Source: Telopea speciosissima (Eukaryota; Streptophyta; Magnoliopsida; Proteales; Proteaceae). From it: a DNA stretch of 64,000 nucleotides. The notes under the pieces were generated by a model. The model saw only the letters and a list, made by a program, of their open reading frames with translations, ran no database searches and was not told the origin of the DNA. The position numbers and the translations under genes are program-made. Shown here piece after piece: positions 55,136 to 64,000 of the stretch (within the stretch, counting starts at the first letter, position 1; each line of letters begins with the position of its first letter). The stretch spans positions 57,904,464 through 57,968,463 of the forward strand of contig NC_057917.1 of the NCBI RefSeq assembly GCF_018873765.1, read 5' to 3'.

Positions 55136-57291
55136 CAATCCTTATATAAGATTTTAAGCGCACATAAACTTATATAATTTTCAGTATACGAATATAAATG
55201 AATTGCTTCTAGGCCTAGCTTGCTGCTTCTTAAGATCAACTTAGAAGAGCAAGGAGCTTTCATGAAGGGCCAGAATATTTAAAAAAATCCATCTTCTATA
55301 GATGGAGGGGGAACTTAATCCTTTATATTTTTGGATGGAAAAGTTAATGGTGTTGAGTTACAAGAGATCTTTATGCATGCATATGACAATTGATCCAATG
55401 GGTGAGAGGTTGTGACAATTATAATTTTGGGTTTTGCTAGGATCAATCGGCCGATCTGAGTTACTTTTTGGGCTTGGCCATTGTATCACTATTTTATCAA
55501 GCGGAAACTAATAAAAAATAAAGTCCTGAAATTTATATAAAAAAATAGTCAATATGTATATCGTATATGGTATCATACTTTTAAATCATGAATCGCAGGT
55601 TTTTACTGTATCAGACTATCAGGTCATCAGTCACGGCTGATCCAACTAATATGCCTGTTACCATGACCGATACGGTCAACTGTGCAAGTATTGGTCAAGT
55701 ATCGGTATCGGTATCGGCTACTGGCAACACCAATACAACCAATACAATACCGATACCTAAATCCATGCTTGCGATTCCATTTCAAAAAACAGTATTAAGG
55801 CATTGCAACTCCATTAAAATTGGGGAGGGGGGAGGGGGGAGGGGAGTGGGGTGGAGACAAACTAATGAATTTGTAATTTTTATGAATTTATTTAATACTA
55901 GTTACAACAATTCAATCAGAACATTCACAGGATCAGAACAATGGCGACTGATTTGCCAATTCATACATGGATTCTAAGGCTAGGGCAGAATCTGAATCTG
56001 ATCTGGGTCAGAATCAGCTGGAACCGATCCAGATCCCGATTAACGTTTTGAATCGCCGGATCAGAACCACCCCCTTTATCGTATAAACATCAAAACTCAC
56101 CCGAGAACAGAAAAACAGAGATGAACATGCCTACCTACAGAAATTCATATCAGACCAAACTTCAGAAGTCCAGAAACTGGGAACAAAAACGGATAAACCC
56201 AACACTCCAATATACAGATTGAAGGTGCACAAGCAAATCAAACTCTGCAGAATTATAAAAAACCGCTCTTGCCTGCAGATTATTCTAAATTTCTCTGATT
56301 GCCATGTCCCAATCACTTGATTGTAATCCAAGATCCTTTCATATGATTCTTATGATCCAGTGGTTATAACAATAATGACTAGCACGCTTGAGGATATCAT
56401 CTGTCATGGGAAGCAACTAATCATTCATTGGGTTGATTCAGTACATTTGACTCCAGTTCATTTAATAAATTGGGTATGAACATAACCTGAATAAGATAGA
56501 CCTCGTCAATCATCTAAAACGGCCTACATTTTGTGCCAGATGAAGGGCAGGTGCCAGGTAGTGATCATTTTGTGACCTGCGTTAAGCACAGTTACTGGTG
56601 ATACCCACGGGAAAGTCCATTAGTTTGGATCTGAACTCCCTCAGATTATGCACATATTGGGTCTTAAGTACCATCTCAAAGTATTATCAGAACAATAATG
56701 TGAAAGTGGATTCTCCGGTAGGTTTATTCTGTCATGTGAAAATCATAAGATGTCCAGAGAATTATGGACATTCCAGAGAGTGAACAGAATAGCCTTTGCA
56801 GTCACAGAATGCAGCGAGGAGTGAAGAGAACCCTCCTTTCTCGCTGCTCTGGAGCATGGTACCATCTGTGGACGGCACTGAAAGTAAAGGCCATTATGAA
56901 CCATATGAATTGGCATCATTCCACATTCATGATTTTGAAGCATCACTTAATTGTTCATCTATTATTATACATGGGAAGGAGAATGGCATGAGTTGACAAA
57001 TAGGAGTTTAAATAGCGTGGAATGGCTTAACACCAACCCGCTCCACCCGCCCCCCCCCAAATTTCCACAAAAAAAAAAAAAAAGACAATGTGAATGGTGG
57101 AACATGATTCATGTAGCCAAACCCATGTAGTGCACATAGACCTAGCTAATTACATTTTGAATTAGATTTATGAGGCATAGATGGTAGCTTCAGAATCATC
57201 CTAATAAATAGTTGTTTGGATTCCCATCCCACATCAGTGTTTAAAACATCCAAACATGATCCACTAATGTTTCACTTAAATGTTCAAACAA
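55136..57291. other. Intergenic and 3' flank of the lumen-protein gene
   Basis: CGATA-like repeats at 55560-55760 and a G-rich run at 55819-55850. The last few hundred bases before 57292 are probably the 3' UTR of the minus-strand gene. No further gene seen. Confidence 0.45.
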
Positions 57292-60200
57292 CTAAGATGT
57301 TATTTCTCTGTCAGGAAAGGTTGTTTCCACCAGAGATCCCCCAAGGATGTCTTGGGGATATAGTGTTGGGGGTGGTGATGCTAGCATCTTACCCTTGTCG
57401 GATGAGCTCTTATCCTCAGATTGAGACTTTGTTATTCCAGCCTTTTCCCTGAGCATTTCAAGCTTCTCCTTGATTTTTCGTCTGATCTCAGGTTTCACAT
57501 TGCGTGCATCAACTGATTCTACAGATAAGATGTTGATTGCAGCCAGAGAAGCAATCATCAATCTAAGCACGACATCTCTTCGTGAAGAGTTAATAGATTG
57601 AGGTGGCAATCGTTGTTGGCAATACATCTCAGAATTCACCTGCAATTTTGAAAGTAAGAATACCTTGGTTAAATGAACCTCACCAAATGAAATAGCCATA
57701 ATTATTTTCTTTTGATATATCACTGCCAGAGGATTTCCACTATCTTTATTTGCATATACTCTTTTTTTTTTTTTTTTTTTTCCCCCTTTAGAAATCCATA
57801 ACAATCTCTATTTGTCTTAGTCCTGAATGGCAGAACAAGATTCGTGTACAAACACCATTTGGTTGGGATAGGGCCTTGTTGAGTTGAATTGAGCCAAGTC
57901 CCTGAACTATCTTTAGTTAATGTAATAAGGTGGAATGGAGAAAAGCTTGCATAGAAGTCAAATCAATTTGTAAGATTGTGATGAACCATGCTTGCCACTG
58001 ATTTGTCATGAGATTCTTCTTACATTGGATAGGAATCTGTAGAAAACCTAGGACCTGTAACCAGTAACTCTAGAGAGAAGAAAAGAGAGAAGAGAAGATG
58101 GAAATTGTAAAATACTTGAATTAATTAATTGATAGGTAAGCCCCTCTATTTATAATAGAGGGGAAATTACAAATAGACTAAACTAGGCAATGTGGGACTA
58201 AAACCCACATTGCCGACTGTACCTAATAACATAATAAATAAACTAACCCCAAAAGGACCAGAATACCCCCAAGGTATTCTGGATTACATATTCCAACACT
58301 CCCCCTCAAGCTGGATTATACAAATAAGTAAAGAAAGAAGATCCAGCTTGAACTAAAGAAAAAAAACTCTAAATAATGCTAACACTCCCCCTCAAGTTGG
58401 CGCTTACAAGGTACTAATGCCCAACTTGAACAAAAATGGGAAAAAAAAAACTAAGTTGCAGCAGAATCCAGTTTGACATATGAATGCAGCTCCCAAATAA
58501 ACCTTCAAGAACTTGAAAAAATAGATTTTCAAAACTTGGACAGACATGATCAGCAAACTGGGACTGGAATGTCTTCCAAAAAAGGCAGCTTTCAACGATC
58601 TTCAATAACTATCCAGTGATGAATCTCAGATTGTCATAGTGATATAGAATCTTGAAGTGAAATAATTAGAGCAGCAAGCAGTGAAAACAAACTGAATCAA
58701 GCAGCGGAAAAAATACTGTATCAACCCAACTGAAAGTCCTCAAATAGGCAACAACCAAATATCTTCAATACTCTTCAATACTTCAATCTCCCCCTTACGA
58801 CAAACTCAACCCAATAATGAAGGATACCCAATGGCAATGATGGAGAAAACTGATCTTCTATGTTTTGCACCAATGTTCCTGCAAGTTCTGCGTTCTGCAA
58901 TGTCTGCAGGTATACTGTATATAATCCCCCCCTCACGTGTAGTGCACGTGGACATAAGAGAGATTAGGTTAGAGATAGGGCAAAAACATAAGATTCCAGA
59001 ATTTTCCAAAGGTGCTATGGGTAAGTAAAAAGGAAGGAATGGCAAAATTGTAATTTACCAGAAGTTTCCAAGGGTTATGGGTAAATACCAAATGTATGGG
59101 ATATGACGGGAATTAGAGTTATTGAAAAGGAACGGTGTTGGTAAAAAAGGATGGCATGACTGTAATTTGGTGGAAATCCACTTTTAAATATAATCCAAGC
59201 CAAAGGGCAAACTGGTAATAAACCAGAATTTTCAAGGGTCAATTGGGTAGTCAAATAGGGGAATGGCAAAATTGCAAATAACATAAAGTGGAATAAGGGA
59301 TGGCAGTTCTGTAAATAACCAGAATTTTGCAAGGGGCCCTTGGTAAATAAGAAAGTAATGGATCATGTAGGGAATTAGATTTATAGATGGGGGACATACT
59401 TAGAAGGGCTGTAAAATATAGGCTAAGTGGAATAAAGAGAGAAACGAGGGGTAATAGAGGAATAAAAATAAGATATGAATTTAAAAGGCAAAGCAAGAAA
59501 CTAGCAAGATAGAAGAAGAAAGAACGTCTTCAACCTTGCAATGAGAAACCAGAGAAAGAAGGAGGAGCGGCAGAGATCAGATTTGAGACGGAACCCAATA
59601 CCCTCATCGACTTCAACGTATCAGGCGGAGATCTGAAACCTGTAACAACCAGCGAACGAGAACAGTGAAGAAGATTTCTTCTTCCTCACGATACAAAAGG
59701 GAAAACCTTCGACCAAGAGGCGAAACTTAAAGAACGGCCAGCTACCTGTATCATAACACAAGTAGAACCAGCAGTGCTTCTCGGAGAAGGAGGAAAGTAG
59801 CAATATGGTGTGTCGTAGATCTTCTTCTCAGACCCAATGGTACCGCCAAACAGTAATAGATATCAGCAATAAACTGCAACAGAGATTGAACATCGATGAC
59901 AGACCTTGTTCAGAAAATTGATAGCAGAACTTAGCAGACTCAATTGATCAGCAGTAGAGGTAAATAATCAATCGCAGCGAAGCAGAGCCAGTACTACATA
60001 CGAAAATAAAGGATTTGCAACCAAGAACAAGGATAAAAAGGTGTTCGGCCAGTGACGATAACAGGAACCAGAACCTGTAACAGCAGGGGTATCACAGTAG
60101 CACCACTGCATCAGGGTATCATGCAACCAGTAGAGAAGCAGAAGCCACGATCAAAGATAAATGAGAACAGCCGAGAGCAAAGATTTAACGATCCGGTATG

Positions 60201-63200
60201 ATTAACATACATCAATCTTCAACGAAACTTATACGAAACCCTAGTTCTCCTTCTTTTATGAACTAGGGTTTCTCCATAAATCAAAGAAACTTGGAACGAC
60301 TCTCAAATCGGCAATCTTGGAGAGAATGAGTCACTAGTTGCCTAGCTTTGATACCATCTAGAAAACCTAGGACCTGTAACCAGTAACTCTAGAGAGAAGA
60401 AAAGAGAGAAGAGAAGATGGAAATTGTAAAATACTTGAATTAATTAATTGATAGGTAAGCCCCTCTATTTATAATAGAGGGGAAATTACAAATAGACTAA
60501 ACTAGGCGATGTGGGACTAAAACCCACATTGCCGACTGTACCTAATAACATAATAAATAAACCAACCCCAAAAAGACCAGAATACCCCCACGGTATTCTG
60601 GATTACATATTCCAACAGAATCAGTTCCTATTAAACACACAACATAAGTTCCTGATGTCAGGTTAGATAGGAACTATCCAACCCCGGTCAGGATCACAAA
60701 TAACACCAATATGGGTACTGATTTCAGATTTGAAACAATGATGCAATTCTGGAACTCAGGTCTAAAACAGTAGAATAAATAGGTTTCCTAATCCTCAATA
60801 ATAGCCCACAATATGGCCTTGTATTCCAAACACCATAGGTCAACACCCAGCAGTCTAATCAGCACTGCCGCAGGTCTGTAAGAGACAATTAACAATAAAA
60901 AATTGACTCAACCAGAAATAGCACCTAGAAAACTCAGATGGGACTTATATTCATATTGAGATTAGACTTCCATAGGGTGAATAACCCCACCCAGAGAAAG
61001 AGGACCAAATTAGGATCAAACTTAGCTCTTATGATGCAAGGATAGCCCTCAAAATTTGGGTTGATTCCAACCAGGAGTTGTTGAGATATGGCTCCTTCAA
61101 GTTGCAGCAGCAGGGGCTCTTTAGTTTCAGAGAAAACCAGGTTTGAACCAGGCAGCAGGAAATTAGAAACTAACCCATAGGTGTGATTGGTGCCACAGAT
61201 CAGTGAACAAACTCCAATAGGTGTGCAACTATGTGGTGATCTATAGAAGAGACTAACAGCTGCAGTAATGGGTCAGTTAGTTAGTTGCAGATGAAGGAAA
61301 CAAAATAAAGACAAGGAAGAGAAGGGGGATCGTGTAGGGAAGGAATAGGGATAGGAGGGGGTTGGCTATGTTAAGGAGAAGTGACACACCGCTCATATAC
61401 TGTTGATATCCATACTTGTTTAGATTAGCGATTACATGTCACTTTCCAAGTGGCTCTAGAAGCTTCTTGATTAATTCTCCAAGATTAGTTTCACTTCTTG
61501 TATTATATATATGATTGAAAGTTAACAAAGAACGTGTGGAAAATATTAAACTCAGCATGATATCACGAGCTCCCTTTTTTTTTTCTCTAATGGCTTCTGA
61601 CCTGTCTGGTTCGCCTTCCATCACTGATTCTTCTTCTTCTTCGTCTCTCGTTTCGTTGAATGTTCATTCTTCCCTTCCGCTCAAGCTCTCTTCTAGAAAT
61701 CAACAATATATGAGCGGCGTGAGTCACTTCTCCTTAACAAGCTATCTCAGCCTGGGCATCTCACCCTTCTCAGCCTCTTTCAGGACAAGGCATTGCAAAA
61801 CAACAACATAACTTCATTCATTAAATCGTGGGGAGACCCCTTGGGTCTATTATAATATATAGGACTAAGTCACTAGAAATAAAACTTGAAAAACTTGCTG
61901 CCTAAGAAACTCTAAAGACACATATAGAAAGAAACAAAAATAGAAACCAAATCTCCCTATAACTATTACGAAAGACTGAAATTAGTAACTACCTAATGTT
62001 CTATCGCATTGAAATAAAATCTAATTTCTAAAAGTGAAAATAGAAACTAAAACTATGGCAGCATAAGGATAGAATATTTCTCCACCAGATATCTCCAATG
62101 AGCCCACAAGAGCTTCTGAAAACCATTCCCACACAAGGCAAATATAGGCTGTGACACTGTTCACATGAACAGTAACTTTGTTCTGAATTCTATTGTCCTC
62201 CTCTTCTTCATGCTTTGATCTACATCATAGGTAATTCAATATGAATCTCGTATGCTATCAAGCCCAATTTGTAATATGCTGAATAATTGTTGGTTAAACC
62301 CAATGATATACAGATTCATGTAATGTCAGGGTAGAGAGGATTTCCATCTTGGAGATTTTGTATGAAAAAATCACTTCAATGGGATAACACAAACCATCTA
62401 CCCATACATGTTTTCTCTTTGTCTGTTTGAGAAGATTGCATTCATATGCTTGTCCTGCAATGTCTCCTAAGTGGTTCATCACAGAGTTTAGCACTTGGTA
62501 GTTGCAGGTGGAGGTCTAGACATGTTAATACCCTAACAAAGCATCGAAATTCAATGGCAACACCCCCCCCCTCCAAAAAAAAAAAAAAAATTTGTAACCA
62601 AAAGTCATCATTTCTTTTGGTTTGCGCAACCAAAAAAGTTATTATGATCTTTTAAAACATGGCCCTAAAAGTTCCATAGGAAGAATCTTCCTATTCTAAC
62701 CCATCTAATATTTAGAACAGGGTAATCATGATGAGGATAGTTGAGGTATACTTTGTCAATTTTTGTATAATTGAGATGCAAATGGATTATAAAGGAAATA
62801 GTTGCATTCATCTCGTGAAGCTGAAGAACCTAAAAAAAATGGAGACAGATAAGTCAAGCTACTATACATAATTTAAATAAGGCCCAAGTGCCATGGATTA
62901 AATTAGTTCAGAGAACAAGATAGACAGTAAGGAAAAAACAATTGTTTAATTCAAAAACAAAACCTTGAAGATGAACCATTGATTCAATGAAACCACACTT
63001 CAAATGAAGACAGATATCAAAAGCAAAGTGATGGGAAGAAACCCAATTCGATCCATATAAAATCCCCGAAGCAGTAACTCAAAAAATACGATGCTAGGGA
63101 AAATGAAGAGTTAGATATAAATTTCACAGAGAAGAGAGCACAAACTTTGCACATCACTGATCTAGAAATGGATCAATGCATACTTATCACAACGAATAAA

Positions 63201-63455
63201 GGATAAAAGTCATTGTGATTACATAGCAAACAGAGAAGGTTTTAATGTCCTGAGAGTCTTTAAGGATCGAAGTATGATGTAAAAACAGAGCAAAGAGCGT
63301 GAAAATGAAAGAAGAGGGGGGGAAACTAAAGGACCATTTACCTGGACCGGTGGCGATCTGTGTAACCCTAGTACTGTTAAGCGTTTAGGTCGAGGTTGTC
63401 TGCTACTTGCCACCAAAGGAGATAGGCTCACCAGTTTTACTGACGATAAAGCCAT
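57292..63455 (-). CDS. Small chloroplast protein with twin-arginine thylakoid-lumen signal, two exons
   Basis: Exon 1 is 63342-63455 (MALSSVKLVSLSPLVASSRQ then RPKRLTVLG, a Ser/Arg-rich transit peptide), ending CAG with donor GTAAAT. Exon 2 is 57292-57639 after the acceptor AAAATTGCAG. Both are phase 0, giving 153 residues. Exon 2 carries NSSRRDVVLRLMIASLAAIN and ends its hydrophobic core near VESVDA, a twin-arginine signal with a probable cleavage site. The mature part is short and charged (ARNVKPEIRRKIKEKLEML), then Ser/Lys-rich. Inference: imported into the chloroplast and exported to the thylakoid lumen by the Tat pathway. I do not recognise a named family. The 5,702-bp intron holds a copia insertion and a second copia scrap. 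Additional small exons cannot be excluded. Confidence 0.68.
58038..58298 (-). repeat. 3' LTR of the copia-type element
   Basis: TG...CA ends; the palindromic CCCCTCTATTTATAATAGAGG near 58141-58162 contains a TATA box on the minus strand (TATAAATA). Confidence 0.9.
58299..58312 (-). other. Polypurine tract of the copia-type element
   Basis: CAGCTTGAGGGGGAG on the minus strand directly precedes the 3' LTR. A second similar tract (CAACTTGAGGGGGAG) lies at 58385-58399. Confidence 0.75.
60341..60356 (-). other. Primer-binding site of the copia-type element
   Basis: TGGTATCAAAGCTAGG on the minus strand immediately follows the LTR, a match to the initiator-Met tRNA 3' end apart from one base in the first twelve. 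Confidence 0.85.
60357..60617 (-). repeat. 5' LTR of the copia-type element
   Basis: Nearly identical to 58038-58298. The inner terminal dinucleotide reads TC on the plus strand instead of TG, a single change that alters the CA end of the LTR. Confidence 0.9.
61402..61800 (+). mobile_element. Copia-type fragment: LTR end, primer site and gag start
   Basis: A segment beginning TGTTGATATCCATACTTG and ending AACTCAGCA (about 61402-61557) resembles a short LTR. It is followed by TGATATCACGAGC, a degraded initiator-Met primer site. At 61590 an ATG opens MASDLSGSPSITDSSSSSSL and then NVHSSLPLKLSS, like the start of plant copia gag proteins. The frame is lost after about 70 residues, and no second LTR was found nearby. 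Confidence 0.5.
61811..63341. other. Rest of the large intron of the lumen-protein gene
   Basis: AT-rich sequence with A-runs (62576-62590). No further gene, exon or repeat boundary could be identified. Confidence 0.45.
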
Positions 63456-63689
63456 TCTTCTCTTTGCGAACTTTCCTAGCCGGCTTTGATCCCCGGTTCT
63501 GCTCCTCCTTTGCCTACTACTCCGACCCTGTGGAGTTCCAGTCTTCCAGTTCCTGGTCGATTTCCAGAATGGTAATGTAAAAAACACAAATGAATGAAAC
63601 GAGAAATTTTTTGTAGGAAGGAGATTTACTTATTAAACATGTGTACAAGCCTCCGACCTGGTATTTTTATCTATTCCATTTCCTGTGCG

Positions 63690-63855
63690 CTCCATTTCTT
63701 CAAGTTCCACTAAATGAGGGTGATGGATCCCATTTGAGGCAATGTGTTTGGATAGGAGTAGGGTGGTCATTTTGGCCCCTCTCTATTAGACCTCTCTATT
63801 AGAAGAACTTGGGAAAATAGACTTGTCCAGGAAATGGAGCAGATAATGGTGGGAT
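63690..63855. mobile_element. Foldback element, type A
   Basis: TCCATTTCCTG at the left and, inverted, TCCATTTCCTGGACAAG at the right are the arms. The centre (63744-63780) reads GTGTTTGGATAGGAGTAGGG and TGGTCATTTTGGCCCC, the shared motif. Confidence 0.6.
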
Positions 63856-63865
63856 ATTGATCCCC

Positions 63866-63925
63866 TTTTATTTTTTTTTTCTATTTTTTATTTTTATTTT
63901 TATTTTTATTTTTTTATTTTTATGG
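63866..63925. repeat. T-rich (TTTTTA)n low-complexity tract
   Basis: Imperfect TATTTT/TTTTTA repeats of about 60 bases. Confidence 0.9.
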
Positions 63926-64000
63926 AAATAAAACTATATTAATACTTAGAAAACAGGGTACATCGTATTTTGGTCAGTCATGTTGTGCCTATACATTAGA

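Larger units (their letters stand above)
58038..60617 (-). mobile_element. Non-autonomous Ty1/copia-type LTR element (2580 bp) inside an intron
   Basis: LTRs of 261 bp at 58038-58298 and 60357-60617 are flanked by GAATC (58033-58037 and 60618-60622). On the minus strand the LTR begins TGTTGGAATATG, a frequent copia start. The primer-binding site TGGTATCAAAGC sits directly inside the 5' LTR (60341-60356) and matches initiator-Met tRNA with one difference from the usual TGGTATCAGAGC. The 2-kb interior has no gag-pol; it holds degenerate repeats with CCAGAATTTTC and GGCAAAATTGTAA. By eye the LTRs differ at about 5 of 261 positions, so it is recent. It lies in the same orientation as the host gene. 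Confidence 0.88.

Noticed and set aside
55588..55977. 129-residue open frame on the plus strand
   Set aside because: Its middle is made of the GTATCGGTATCG repeat; no domain or plausible gene structure.

Overview
This window is nuclear DNA of a flowering plant, probably a eudicot. The evidence is intron-containing plant genes, a protein with chloroplast transit and thylakoid-lumen signals, an EXO70B-type gene fragment, Tat-lineage Ty3/gypsy retrotransposons, and many small inverted-repeat transposons. It is gene-poor and TE-rich. The species cannot be named from the sequence.

I support five host genes. They are a secreted proline-rich protein on the minus strand (10697-11200), a second one of similar layout on the plus strand (36051-36434), a five-exon J-domain co-chaperone on the minus strand (41909-43379), an intronless membrane-anchored beta-propeller (SMP-30/gluconolactonase-like) protein on the plus strand (52434-53519), and a small two-exon protein with thylakoid-lumen targeting signals on the minus strand (57292-63455). 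The last gene has a 5.7 kb intron carrying a recent copia insertion.

Layout. 1-4673 is the 5' part of a decayed Tat-lineage Ty3/gypsy element on the minus strand; it runs off the left edge. 4.7-20.4 kb is intergenic DNA with MITEs, hairpin-forming elements and one proline-rich gene. 20.4-35.2 kb is a nest: a small TIR element split by a solo LTR with a 5-bp duplication, a 5'-truncated LINE, then a structurally complete 11,064-bp Tat element (24146-35209) with 700-bp LTRs and AGAGC duplications. That element carries an antisense passenger gene with its own TATA box and at least one well-formed intron, plus a 66-bp tandem array between the two convergent transcription units. 35.2-49.6 kb holds the second proline-rich gene, a U-box pseudogene scrap, the J-domain gene and a 1.9 kb inverted-repeat element with gene-like cargo. 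49602-51231 is a Pack-MULE-like element (long TIRs, 9-bp duplication) carrying the start of an EXO70B-type gene. 51.2-64 kb contains the beta-propeller gene and the lumen-protein gene.

The genes do not form a functional unit. The most notable signals are the antisense gene inside the Tat element, the captured EXO70B fragment, and at least nine hairpin-forming elements whose arms differ but whose centres share one GC-rich motif. Splice sites, family names and duplications were read by eye; nothing was searched against a database.
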